A DNA stretch of 16,966 bases from the NCBI GenBank assembly GCA_017411885.1, contig JAFQPF010000106.1, forward strand, positions 1 to 16,966, in the 5' to 3' direction. This document shows, piece by piece, positions 1-11,611 of this stretch. Positions within the stretch are counted from its first letter, which is position 1. Each line of letters starts with the position of its first letter. Source of the DNA: Clostridia bacterium. Its GTDB lineage: Bacteria; Bacillota_A; Clostridia; Oscillospirales; CAG-272. The position numbers and the translations under genes are program-made. A model generated the notes under the pieces. The model saw only the letters and a program-made list of their open reading frames with translations, was not told the DNA's origin and ran no database searches.

Positions 1-1314
1 AGCCCCCATATCGGCGGCATTATTGACCTTTTCCACAAACGAAAGCTCGCCGCGCTTTATAAGCGCAAGCTTTCCCTTTACATCCACGGGCTCGCCGTTT
101 ACAAGATAATCCTCCTTCGCGCCGAGACCGCCTATCGGAATATATTCAAGGGTCTGATGTGCGAAGTGAATATCGAAGCGTTTTTCTCCGCTTTCAACTA
201 TCTGCGCGTTAGTGTCGCTGTAGGGAATATATGCCTGTGCTGCGGGAAGATAGAAGGCATAGGCTCTTGCGATAAAATCGTTTGCGCTCGCCGCGCTCAG
301 CGTACCCGGAAGGCTTGACGGAGCGTTTACCGTACCGAAATCAAGCGTTTTCGTCGTCGGCTCATAGTATCCGTAGTGCGTGTCAAAGACCGAGCCCTTA
401 CCGAGCGTGCCGTCGTTGCCTGCCGCGCAGACGATATTTACGCCAAGCGAGCTTATTTTTTCGATCGCCTTTTCTGTTATAACGTCATAATACCCATATT
501 CCGAGTAACCGCAGGGCTGACCAAGGCTTAAGCAGACCGAATCCGCGCCGAGAATGTACGCGTCCTCAAGCGCGGCGACTATCGCCGAGCTTTTCGCGGT
601 ATTGCTTTCGCTGTCATAAACCTTCATTGCGAGAGCCTGTGCCGCAGGCGCTCCCGAACGGATATTGCCCTCGGGATCGTTTCCGACCGCAAGGCTTAAC
701 ATCGCCGTGCCGTGATCTGAAAGCGGCTCGGGCTTTGCGTCCATATTCGCGTAATCAAAGCAAAAGGGAAGCTTTTCGCTGTAGTATACCTTATCTGCCG
801 AGATATTGCCGTAAAGGTAATATGCTCTTGTGAAGTGAAGATTGTTCTTTATATCGGTGTGGCTTATCTTTTGCACGCTGTCGTCCGAAAGAGTAAACAC
901 ACGGCTTTTAAGATAAAAACCGTCGTCAAGCACGGCGACCACCGCGCCCTTGCCGCGTGTCGGATCGTTATCCGGCTCGCATCCCGGCGCGTAGATGATC
1001 TTGTATTCACTTTGGCTTACCTCGCTTGAAAGCGGCTTGTATTCGCTGTCCTTATAGACCGCTTCGACCTGCGGGTGAGCCTTTATTTTGCCAAGCGTTT
1101 TATCATCGACCCTTGCCGAAAAGCCGTTGAACAAAAGCATATACTCATAATCGGGCTTTATGCCAAGCTCGTTTACGATCTCTTTTGTCTGCGCTCCTTT
1201 GCAAAGGCTTACTATAACGCTGTCGGTCTGCCCTTGCATATTAAAGGCGGGAAAGACCGGGATGACGACGGTTGCCGCAAGCAAAAGCGCCGTCAGACTT
1301 ATTTTAAGCTTCAT
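1..1314 (-). CDS. Subtilisin-like S8 serine peptidase with PA insert (C-terminal part outside window)
   Basis: Secreted endopeptidase of the S8 (subtilase) family. 438 codons are open from ATG 1314 to the left edge; the 3' part lies outside. The N-terminus is a signal peptide (basic MKLK, then a hydrophobic stretch to about residue 24). Residues 34-92 resemble an inhibitor I9 propeptide (NGFSARVDDKTLGKI). Catalytic Asp130 is in VAVLDDGF, His201 in SDHGTAM and the oxyanion Asn300 in AAGNDGT; the catalytic Ser would lie past the edge. Residues about 395-438 begin a protease-associated (PA) domain (KGKLALIKRGE). The usual second His of HGTH is Ala here. The start has an AAAGGA site at 1322-1327, 7 nt upstream. 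The gene begins 15 nt after a paralogous peptidase ends, so the two are probably cotranscribed. Family is certain. Substrate and whether the protein is anchored at the cell surface cannot be seen. Confidence 0.93.
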   Translation of the reverse strand, partial: MKLKISLTALLLAATVVIPVFPAFNMQGQTDSVIVSLCKGAQTKEIVNELGIKPDYEYMLLFNGFSARVDDKTLGKIKAHPQVEAVYKDSEYKPLSSEVSQSEYKIIYAPGCEPDNDPTRGKGAVVAVLDDGFYLKSRVFTLSDDSVQKISHTDIKNNLHFTRAYYLYGNISADKVYYSEKLPFCFDYANMDAKPEPLSDHGTAMLSLAVGNDPEGNIRSGAPAAQALAMKVYDSESNTAKSSAIVAALEDAYILGADSVCLSLGQPCGYSEYGYYDVITEKAIEKISSLGVNIVCAAGNDGTLGKGSVFDTHYGYYEPTTKTLDFGTVNAPSSLPGTLSAASANDFIARAYAFYLPAAQAYIPYSDTNAQIVESGEKRFDIHFAHQTLEYIPIGGLGAKEDYLVNGEPVDVKGKLALIKRGELSFVEKVNNAADMGA

Positions 1315-1329
1315 ATTTTCATCCTTTTT

Positions 1330-4300
1330 TTACGGAATACGGATCTTAACCGTTTTGGTGTTCATTGCAAAATCTGTGATGTCCGCCCATATATGGCTGT
1401 CGTTTATCTTTGTCACGTCATAGCTTATAAACGCGCTTTGCGAATCCTTCGGCAGATCATCCTTGCTCTTAAGCTCCACTTCTTCGCCGCTATCGTTATA
1501 GAATCGGATGTCCTTTATCGCGTGGTTATCCTTTAATCCTATGGTGATATTACTCAAGCCGTTTTTGTTTTCGTATGAGGCAAGCCAATACTTCGGTGCT
1601 TCGGTATCGATCACAAAATCAAGCTCTATGCTCTGAGGTGTTTTCTGCCCCTGTCTGTGGGCGGTGATCCTTGCCGTATACTTACCGTCCTCAAAGATAT
1701 AATCCTGAAAAAGTCCGTCGCTTCCGTCCCATATCTCAAGCGTTTCGTTTCTTTCGGCTCCGCCCTTTACAAGCGGATTTTTCGCAAAGCTGTCGGAATA
1801 TATGACCTTTTTGTCAGCGTCGGTTATTTCAAATCCAAAGCCCGAAATATTGCGAAGCAGGGAGGGCGAATATATAAGCGTATCAAAGTTTCCGTCACCG
1901 TTTGGAGAAAAGGCAACAAGCGAGCTGTCCGCCTTGTTAACAGTTCCGTCGGTGCTTCCCAGAATACGAAGGCTGCCGTCCGAAAGCTTTGACGCAAGCG
2001 CGTTTCCGGTGAAGAAGGGAAGCTCTGCGCCGTATACCGTCTTATCAAAGATATCCGCGCTTTCATAATCGCCGAAAAATCCGGTAAAGGGAAGCGAGCT
2101 GTGGACTCCTGTGCCATCTGCAAGCAAAAATCCGTCTATGAAATATCCGTTTTCAAAGACCTTGTTTTCGGCAAGCTCTTCGCCGTCAAGGGTGATCACA
2201 AATCTGCCCGAAAGCTTTTCTGCGGGTGCAAGCTCAAGACTGAAGGTGTTTTCTCCGGTCTTTCTTATTTTCCCGGTGTTTTCAACGCTTATCTTTGCTT
2301 TTTTAAGAGCGCGCGAGGTAAGCGTGTTGAAAATATAATCCTTTTCCTCGCCGTTTACCGAAAGGTCGATCGTCGCGAACTCATCGCAAAGTAAGGCAAG
2401 CGAAAGCTCAAAATCAAGCGCGTTGTCGAATTTGTTTTCAAGCGTGAAATCAAGCGCGTATCTGTAGGAGCCGAGCTTTTCAAGCTTGAGCGGGCTTTTG
2501 CCCTCGGCGTTTGTTATAAGCACTCTTGTTCTCAGTGCCGCCTCCAGATCCGCAAGGCCTGCGCCCTGGCTTCTGGGCGAGATATAAACCTTGGTTTCGG
2601 GATCACTCAGAGGTGCGGCGCTGTTCATAATCACGTTTTTTATAAATTCCGGACGCTTTTCTGACGAAAGATTTATCTTTTCCTCTTCTATTCTTTCGCA
2701 CAAAAGCGCGGCGATTCCCGTGATAAAGGGTGTCGCCATAGACGTACCCGAAAGTGAGGTATATGTATTGCCCGGCGCCGCCGAATATATGCTTTCGCCG
2801 ACGCTCGTTACGTCGGGCTTGAGCTTAAGCTCGGGAGTTACTCCCCAAGAGGAAAAATCGGACATCGTATACGCGTATTCGTTTTCTACAAATTCACCGA
2901 GCGCGCTGTCGAGCACGATCTGCTTATTCTTTGCTCTTAAAAGAAATTCGCCGTCCGCCATTGATATATACACCGCCGGAATAGTGCATCCCGCAAGCTC
3001 CATATATACCTCGGGGCCTTCCATATAATCGTAAACTATCGCACCTACGGCACCCTTTTGCGCGGCATAGCCTACCTTTTCCGCAAACTGTATCTCTCCG
3101 CGCTTTATAAGCGCAAGCTTGCCGTTTACGTCGATATTATCATAATCGGTGAGTCTGCCGTATCCCGGAACGGGCACGTATTCGAGAGTTTGTGTGTCAA
3201 AATGCTTTACAAAGGTGGTCTTGATGATACCGAGGCTCGCGTTGGTATCTGTGTAATAGATACGCGTAAGCTTTCCGCTTTCGCTCTTGTGCATAAGCGT
3301 ATCAAAGCAGACGTGCGTATTGCGCGCGCTTGCCACCGAAATGAATTCATCGATCACTCCGGGGTGGTTTACCGTACCGTAATCGGGAATGCCTGCCAGC
3401 GGATACGGAAGCTCAAAATATCGCGCAAACGAGCTTGTTTCGCCGACAGTGCCGTCGTTTCCTGCCGCGCAGACCACGGTTACACCTGCCTGTGTGACAG
3501 TTTTTGCGATCTTATCAATGATCGATCCTCTCGTCTGATCGTAGGTGCCCGAATAGGAGCCGATGCTTAAGTTTATTACGTCAGCACCCAGCGACATCGC
3601 ATCCTCTATTGCCGAGACCACGTATTGCTCGGAGGCGTTGGTGGTTCTCGCATCAAAGACCTTCATAAGAAGCAGCTGCGCCTCGGGCGCAACTCCCGAA
3701 AAGTCCTCGCTCTTTCCCGCGATTATCGCGGAAATGTGCGTTCCGTGACTGTCAAGAGTTGAAACGTCGGAGGTCTTTGCCGCGTAATTAAAGGCAAACG
3801 GGATCTTTTCGCTGACATATACGCTCTGATCTTCGGGCAGGCCCTGGGTGTTGAGCATATCATCGCCTGTAAGTCTGTCTATATCCTCTTTCGTGAGCGC
3901 GGGATCGCTTAATTTCCCCGAAAAGACCTCGTGGTTTACATCAAAGCCGTTGTCTATTACCGCAATAATTCTTCCGCTTCCGAGATACCCTTTATCCTGA
4001 GCCGGCTTTATGCCAAGCATATCCGAGGCATAGGCGGTGGCGGTATCGTACTTGAGCGTTTGCTCGTAAAGCGGCTCAAAGTATCCGCAGATATGCACGT
4101 CAAAGAGCTCGCTTTCATCAAGCGCGGCCGCAAGGCCTTCGGGCATTTTCGCGCCGAAGCCGAAAAGGGCGTGGGTATATTCCTTATTTATCTCAAGCTC
4201 TCCCTTGCAAAGCGCAAGCAGAGACTCGCGTGCCACCGACAGATCGGCGAAATACTCCCTTTCCGTGCTGATTATGACATCAGCAAGCCTTTCCGTGTCG

Positions 4301-4383
4301 GCGGCGTATACCGCAGGCAGGGTATTAAGTATAAATATCACCGCACAAAGTGCGCTTATTGCTTTGACAAATATGCTTTTCAT
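1330..4383 (-). CDS. Secreted subtilisin-like S8 peptidase, C5a peptidase/lactocepin-like architecture
   Basis: Large extracellular serine endopeptidase, 1017 aa. A signal peptide ends near AVYA (residue 27). Residues about 72-105 look like a reduced I9 propeptide. The triad is complete: Asp144 (AVIDNGF), His213 (DSHGTHIS), Ser548 (SGTSMATP), with oxyanion Asn309 (AAGNDG). A PA domain is inserted at about 416-485 (NGKLALIKRGEIQF). Downstream, NGYFIDGF at about 746-753 resembles the Fn3-like layer of C5a peptidases. AFSPNGDGNFD at about 824-834 is an Ig-like SPNGDG motif, and a last beta-rich region (about 925-1017) ends at KIRIP. No LPXTG, SLH or C-terminal membrane segment is present, so it is probably released. 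AAGGAG at 4389-4394 fixes the start. It leads a two-gene unit with the paralog below it and is divergent from spoIIR. Likely roles are protein scavenging or surface protein processing (inference). Confidence 0.95.
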   Translation of the reverse strand: MKSIFVKAISALCAVIFILNTLPAVYAADTERLADVIISTEREYFADLSVARESLLALCKGELEINKEYTHALFGFGAKMPEGLAAALDESELFDVHICGYFEPLYEQTLKYDTATAYASDMLGIKPAQDKGYLGSGRIIAVIDNGFDVNHEVFSGKLSDPALTKEDIDRLTGDDMLNTQGLPEDQSVYVSEKIPFAFNYAAKTSDVSTLDSHGTHISAIIAGKSEDFSGVAPEAQLLLMKVFDARTTNASEQYVVSAIEDAMSLGADVINLSIGSYSGTYDQTRGSIIDKIAKTVTQAGVTVVCAAGNDGTVGETSSFARYFELPYPLAGIPDYGTVNHPGVIDEFISVASARNTHVCFDTLMHKSESGKLTRIYYTDTNASLGIIKTTFVKHFDTQTLEYVPVPGYGRLTDYDNIDVNGKLALIKRGEIQFAEKVGYAAQKGAVGAIVYDYMEGPEVYMELAGCTIPAVYISMADGEFLLRAKNKQIVLDSALGEFVENEYAYTMSDFSSWGVTPELKLKPDVTSVGESIYSAAPGNTYTSLSGTSMATPFITGIAALLCERIEEEKINLSSEKRPEFIKNVIMNSAAPLSDPETKVYISPRSQGAGLADLEAALRTRVLITNAEGKSPLKLEKLGSYRYALDFTLENKFDNALDFELSLALLCDEFATIDLSVNGEEKDYIFNTLTSRALKKAKISVENTGKIRKTGENTFSLELAPAEKLSGRFVITLDGEELAENKVFENGYFIDGFLLADGTGVHSSLPFTGFFGDYESADIFDKTVYGAELPFFTGNALASKLSDGSLRILGSTDGTVNKADSSLVAFSPNGDGNFDTLIYSPSLLRNISGFGFEITDADKKVIYSDSFAKNPLVKGGAERNETLEIWDGSDGLFQDYIFEDGKYTARITAHRQGQKTPQSIELDFVIDTEAPKYWLASYENKNGLSNITIGLKDNHAIKDIRFYNDSGEEVELKSKDDLPKDSQSAFISYDVTKINDSHIWADITDFAMNTKTVKIRIP

Positions 4384-4425
4384 TTTTTCTCCTTAAAAAG
4401 CTGAAATTCCAATACTACAACAACT

Positions 4426-4454
4426 ATTATAGCAGACATACGGCAACAGTTCAA
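4426..4454 (-). promoter_or_regulatory. Sigma-A promoter for the S8 peptidase pair
   Basis: On the minus strand the -35 hexamer TTGAAC (4449-4454) is followed after exactly 17 nt by a perfect -10 TATAAT (4426-4431). A TG dinucleotide one base upstream makes it an extended -10. Transcription would begin near 4419, leaving a leader of about 35 nt before ATG 4383. The leader shows no strong hairpin. Confidence 0.82.
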
Positions 4455-4465
4455 TACGATTTTTT

Positions 4466-4495
4466 GAATTTTTATCCTTGGCTGGGGCAATAATA
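4466..4495 (+). promoter_or_regulatory. Putative forespore (sigma-F/sigma-G type) promoter for spoIIR
   Basis: GGCAATAATA at 4486-4495 fits the sigma-F -10 consensus GGNNANAHTR at every constrained position. GAATT at 4466-4470, 15 nt upstream, is only a partial match to the -35 (GYWTA for sigma-F, GNATR for sigma-G). The start of transcription would be near 4502, about 34 nt before ATG 4536. In Bacillus subtilis spoIIR is a sigma-F gene, which makes this reading attractive. A competing sigma-A reading (TTGAAT 4464-4469, 19 nt, AATAAT 4489-4494) is poorer. Confidence 0.55.
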
Positions 4496-4535
4496 CGGTA
4501 AATTCAGTTTTTGTTATAAAAAAAGGAGCAGAATT

Positions 4536-5201
4536 ATGAACACCGAAGGCTTTATTAAAAGGTACATTTCCTTTATTTTGGCGGCATTTTTGCTTGCCTA
4601 CTCAAGCGCGGCGTATATGCCGGGTAATGATGACACGGAAATTTATTCCAAGGTCTTAAGGCTGCACGTTTTGGCAAATTCGGACAGTAAGCAGGATCAG
4701 GCGCAAAAGCTATTGGTGCGCGACGCGGTTTTGTGCGAGCTTGACAGTATCTACAAGGAAAACGGCGTACAGACGCTTGAAGACGCGAAGTCTGCGATAA
4801 ACAAAAACGGCGCGCGTCTGCTTGACGCGGCGCGCACGGCTATCGGAAACAGGCATGACATCACGCTTTCGCTCACACGCGAGCATTACCCGACCAAAAG
4901 CTATGACGGCGTTACTCTGCCTGCCGGAAAATATGAATCGCTGATCATTCGCATAGGTAATGCCGAGGGTAAAAACTGGTGGTGCGTGCTTTTCCCCACG
5001 CTATGCCTATCCCACGCGACAAAGTCTGAATCAAAAGCCTCATCCGGCTCTTACGTTTACACCGAGGATAGCGAAAAATTCATAGCGGCAGGCTTTACTC
5101 CCGACCAGATCCGCCTTATTACCGAAAACGAAAGCGGGGAAATAAAGGTAAAATTCCGTCTTCTTGAAATTTTCGGCTCGTTATTTGAGAGCGAAGAGTA
5201 A
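4536..5201 (+). CDS. spoIIR: Stage II sporulation protein R
   Basis: SpoIIR is the forespore signalling protein. In B. subtilis it is secreted into the intermembrane space and triggers the SpoIIGA protease to cleave pro-sigma-E in the mother cell. The 221-aa product has a hydrophobic segment at about residues 9-27 (signal or anchor). The family motif LRLHVLANSDS is at 41-51, followed by a KLLVRDAVL helix. The second block has YPTKSYDGVTLPAGKY (118-133), then IGNAEGKNWWCVLFPTLC (140-157). Length and both blocks fit the family end to end. An AAGGAG site at 4523-4528 sits 7 nt before the ATG. It stands alone: the S8 peptidase genes diverge to its left, and the murJ operon to its right has its own promoter. 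This is the clearest evidence that the organism forms endospores. Confidence 0.97.
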   Translation: MNTEGFIKRYISFILAAFLLAYSSAAYMPGNDDTEIYSKVLRLHVLANSDSKQDQAQKLLVRDAVLCELDSIYKENGVQTLEDAKSAINKNGARLLDAARTAIGNRHDITLSLTREHYPTKSYDGVTLPAGKYESLIIRIGNAEGKNWWCVLFPTLCLSHATKSESKASSGSYVYTEDSEKFIAAGFTPDQIRLITENESGEIKVKFRLLEIFGSLFESEE

Positions 5202-5216
5202 ATATTCGGAAAACTC

Positions 5217-5245
5217 TTGATTATCGGGCGCATTTATAGTATAAT
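5217..5245 (+). promoter_or_regulatory. Sigma-A promoter of the murJ-GT-ligA-obg operon
   Basis: TTGATT (5217-5222) and a perfect TATAAT (5240-5245) are separated by 17 nt in the 76-bp gap after spoIIR. Transcription would start near 5252, about 26 nt before ATG 5278. A strong AAAGGGGGAG ribosome binding site lies at 5263-5272. No terminator is visible between spoIIR and this promoter, so read-through during sporulation is possible. Confidence 0.8.
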
Positions 5246-5277
5246 TGTAAGGATAGAGTAAGAAAGGGGGAGCTTTT

Positions 5278-6825
5278 ATGCAGAATAAGGGCGAAAAGCT
5301 TATGAAAAGCGCGGTCTTTATGGTGATCGCTACCGTAATGTCAAAGGCGCTCGGATTATTGCGCGATATGCTTATCGCCGCAAGCTACGGCACGACCGTT
5401 GATGCTATTGCTTACGATGCCGCATCAAGACTTCCCATTCTTTTGTTCGATCTCGTTATCGGCGGTGTCGTTACCGCCGCATTTATCCCGATTTTCAACG
5501 AGCTTTTGGTAAAGGAAAGCAAGGATAAAGCGTTTGAATTTGCGGATCATTATATCACTCTTATACTGATAATCTGCCTTGTTATCGCGCTTATCGGCGT
5601 GGCACTTGCTTCTCCCCTTGTGGAATTCCTCATCCCCGATGCGTCAGCAGAGGCTAAGGAGCTGTCGGTCACGCTGACACGGATAATGTTCCCGATGATA
5701 ATCTTTACCGGTCTTGCGTTTGCCTTTGTAGGCGTGCTTTTATCGCTCGGTGAATTTAAGATCCCCGCTATAATCAGCCTCGTTTCAAACGGGGTTATGG
5801 TAATATATCTGTTCACGCTTGACACGCGCTTCGGCATAATCGGGCTTTCGCTTTCAATGCTTATCGGCTGGGTATTGCAGGCATTCGTGCAGCTTCCGCG
5901 GCTAAACTCGCTCGGATACCGCTACCGTATGCGCTTAAACCTGCGCTCACCCTACATAAAACAGGCGGCAGGCGGTGCGCTGCCGATACTGCTCGGCACC
6001 TGGACCGGCCCCGTATGCTCGCTTATCAACACCCGTTTTGCTTCGGGAATAGATGCAGGCAGGGCGGTTACGGCGCTCGGCTACGCAAACAGATTTTACA
6101 CTATCCTTATCGGCGTATTTTCATACGTGGCGACAAATCTTTTATTCCCTTACATCTCAAAGGCAAGTGCGAGCGGTGAAAGCAAGGAAGCGAACAGGCT
6201 TATGCTTTCCTCCATCCGTATTCTTGCGCTTATTATACTTCCGATGAGCTTAGGGCTTATCGTGCTTGCAGAGCCGCTGGTTTCGATAATCTACGAGCGC
6301 GGTGAGTTTAACGCTTATGACGTTTCAATGACATCTACCGCGCTTCGCGCATACACGGTCGGTATGATCTTTGCCGCGGCAAACGAGGTGCTTACAAAAT
6401 CCTTCTTCGCGCGCAAGGACTTCAAATTACCGATGTACGCATCCTTTATCGCCATGGCGGTAAACTTTATACTCGTGTTCCCCCTTTCCAAAGCTTTTGG
6501 GCTTGGCGGGATCGCGCTTGCCTCGGGGCTTGCGCTTATCGCGGGATGCATCTTTAACTACGCGGCACTTTCAAAAAAAGAGGGCGTGCTTTTTACTCTT
6601 TCGGATATGCGCGAGCTTGCTAAAATGATAATTGCTTCGCTTGTAATGGCTGTAGCTGTGTATTTTTCCGCAGCTGTATTTGAAAACGCACTCTTGAAGC
6701 TTATAGTCGGCGTTGCTGTCGGAGTAATCGTTTACTTCGCGCTTTGCCTTGTTTTAAGACTTGAGGAAGTGACAGGCTTTTTAGCCCTTGCAAGAGGAAA
6801 GCTTTCGCAAAAGAACGGAGATTGA
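5278..6825 (+). CDS. murJ: MurJ/MviN-family lipid II flippase
   Basis: Integral membrane flippase of the MOP exporter superfamily. It is expected to move lipid II or a related undecaprenyl-linked precursor to the outer face for peptidoglycan synthesis. The 515-aa product has the family's usual length and about 14 hydrophobic segments. The N-terminal block SKALGLLRDMLIAASYG carries the conserved Arg-Asp (R29-D30), followed by the ASRLPILLFDLVIGGVVTAAF region that typifies MurJ. FIPIFNELL and the later PLVSIIYERGEFNAYD also match the family. The start is set by AAAGGGGGAG 6 nt upstream; an internal Met9 is less likely. It is the first gene of the operon, and its TGA stop (6823-6825) is one base before the ATG of the glycosyltransferase, suggesting translational coupling. 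Paralogous flippases for sporulation or capsule glycans exist in Clostridia, so the exact cargo is inferred. Confidence 0.93.
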   Translation: MQNKGEKLMKSAVFMVIATVMSKALGLLRDMLIAASYGTTVDAIAYDAASRLPILLFDLVIGGVVTAAFIPIFNELLVKESKDKAFEFADHYITLILIICLVIALIGVALASPLVEFLIPDASAEAKELSVTLTRIMFPMIIFTGLAFAFVGVLLSLGEFKIPAIISLVSNGVMVIYLFTLDTRFGIIGLSLSMLIGWVLQAFVQLPRLNSLGYRYRMRLNLRSPYIKQAAGGALPILLGTWTGPVCSLINTRFASGIDAGRAVTALGYANRFYTILIGVFSYVATNLLFPYISKASASGESKEANRLMLSSIRILALIILPMSLGLIVLAEPLVSIIYERGEFNAYDVSMTSTALRAYTVGMIFAAANEVLTKSFFARKDFKLPMYASFIAMAVNFILVFPLSKAFGLGGIALASGLALIAGCIFNYAALSKKEGVLFTLSDMRELAKMIIASLVMAVAVYFSAAVFENALLKLIVGVAVGVIVYFALCLVLRLEEVTGFLALARGKLSQKNGD

Positions 6826-6826
6826 A

Positions 6827-6829
<3 letters not shown>
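6817..6829 (+). promoter_or_regulatory. Ribosome binding site that sets the glycosyltransferase start
   Basis: GGAG at 6817-6820 lies 6 nt before ATG 6827-6829, inside the last codons of murJ. The frame is open upstream to an ATG at 6788, but that codon lacks a ribosome binding site, would overlap murJ by 38 nt and would add 13 charged residues before the family's usual start. The 6827 start is preferred. Confidence 0.85.
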
Positions 6830-11239
<4,410 letters not shown>

Positions 11240-11251
11240 GGTTATTTATTG

Positions 11252-11287
11252 CGAGGGGGAAACTTTTTGAGAAAAGTTTCCCCCTCG
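11252..11287. terminator. Perfect 16-bp hairpin after obg (terminator-like)
   Basis: Arms 11252-11267 and 11272-11287 pair without a mismatch around a 4-nt TGAG loop. The lower stem is GC-rich (CGAGGGGG) and the upper part is an A/T tract (AAACTTTT). It starts 12 nt after the obg stop. There is no T-run directly after the stem (ACCCCTTTC follows), so it is not a textbook intrinsic terminator. It may stall polymerase or protect the obg mRNA 3' end. Confidence 0.55.
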
Positions 11288-11355
11288 ACCCCTTTCAAAA
11301 ACTTTTAACAAAGGGACTTATAAATTCGCGCTCTGCTAATCTCTATTCTTTATGT

Positions 11356-11390
11356 GTTCCTTACTTGGGGCCCACTACCCCAAGCGGAAC
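11356..11390. repeat. Internal hairpin A with interior loop
   Basis: CTTGGGG (11364-11370) pairs with CCCCAAG (11378-11384) around CCCACTA. The stem resumes after a small interior loop with GTTCC (11356-11360) and GGAAC (11386-11390). A neighbouring AACAATTT/AAATTGTT hairpin (11388-11407) competes for the bases at 11388-11390. Confidence 0.65.
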
Positions 11391-11416
11391 AATTTGATGA
11401 AATTGTTTGTTTATTT

Positions 11417-11451
11417 GTTCATTTTCAGGGTAGCGGTCCCTGAAAATGAAC
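11417..11451. repeat. Internal hairpin C, perfect 14-bp stem
   Basis: GTTCATTTTCAGGG (11417-11430) and CCCTGAAAATGAAC (11438-11451) pair without mismatch around a 7-nt loop TAGCGGT. This is the strongest hairpin in the core of the element. It has no T-run on either side. Confidence 0.8.
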
Positions 11452-11500
11452 GCATTTAGTGTGTAAAGTAGCAGAGCGCGAATTTTATGCAAAATAAAGA

Positions 11501-11530
11501 ATCCCCACCTGCATCACGCAGAGTGAGGAT
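11501..11530. repeat. Internal hairpin E, imperfect
   Basis: ATCC/GGAT, CAC/GTG and CTGC/GCAG stack into an 11-bp stem with one C-A mismatch and one bulged A, closing on the 5-nt loop ATCAC (11513-11517). It lies outside the 17-bp core helix and before the right-hand end module. Confidence 0.5.
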
Positions 11531-11577
11531 AAGCAAATCGGGCAAGCCAAATATTCAAAAGTTTTTGCGGGGGAGTC

Positions 11578-11611
11578 CGAGGGGGTGCTTTTTATAAAAA
11601 GCACCCCCTCG
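11578..11611. terminator. Perfect palindromic hairpin after the DUF1015 gene (terminator-like)
   Basis: Arms 11578-11593 and 11596-11611 form a 34-nt perfect palindrome (CGAGGGGGTGCTTTTT and its complement, with a nominal AT loop). It begins 14 nt beyond the DUF1015 stop on the minus strand. As with its left-hand counterpart, no T-run follows the stem, so ordinary intrinsic termination is uncertain. Being palindromic, it would form in transcripts of both strands. Confidence 0.55.

Larger units (their letters stand above)
11322..11485. repeat. 17-bp perfect long-range inverted repeat
   Basis: AAATTCGCGCTCTGCTA at 11322-11338 is the exact reverse complement of 11469-11485. Allowing one bulged T on the right arm, pairing extends by three more bases to TATAAATT. 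The 130 nt between the arms hold at least three smaller hairpins, so this acts as the closing helix of a branched fold. Confidence 0.85.

Noticed and set aside
3058..3570. 170-codon plus-strand frame inside the large S8 peptidase
   Set aside because: Antisense to the PA and catalytic regions of a complete peptidase gene, with no family resemblance and no initiation signal.
6788..6826. Upstream ATG for the glycosyltransferase
   Set aside because: It overlaps murJ and lacks a ribosome binding site. The ATG at 6827 has GGAG 6 nt before it and gives the normal GT4 N-terminus.
11305..11324. Candidate promoter TTAACA ... TATAAA inside the element
   Set aside because: The two hexamers are only 8 nt apart, too close for a sigma-A promoter. 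No other convincing promoter was found within the element on either strand.
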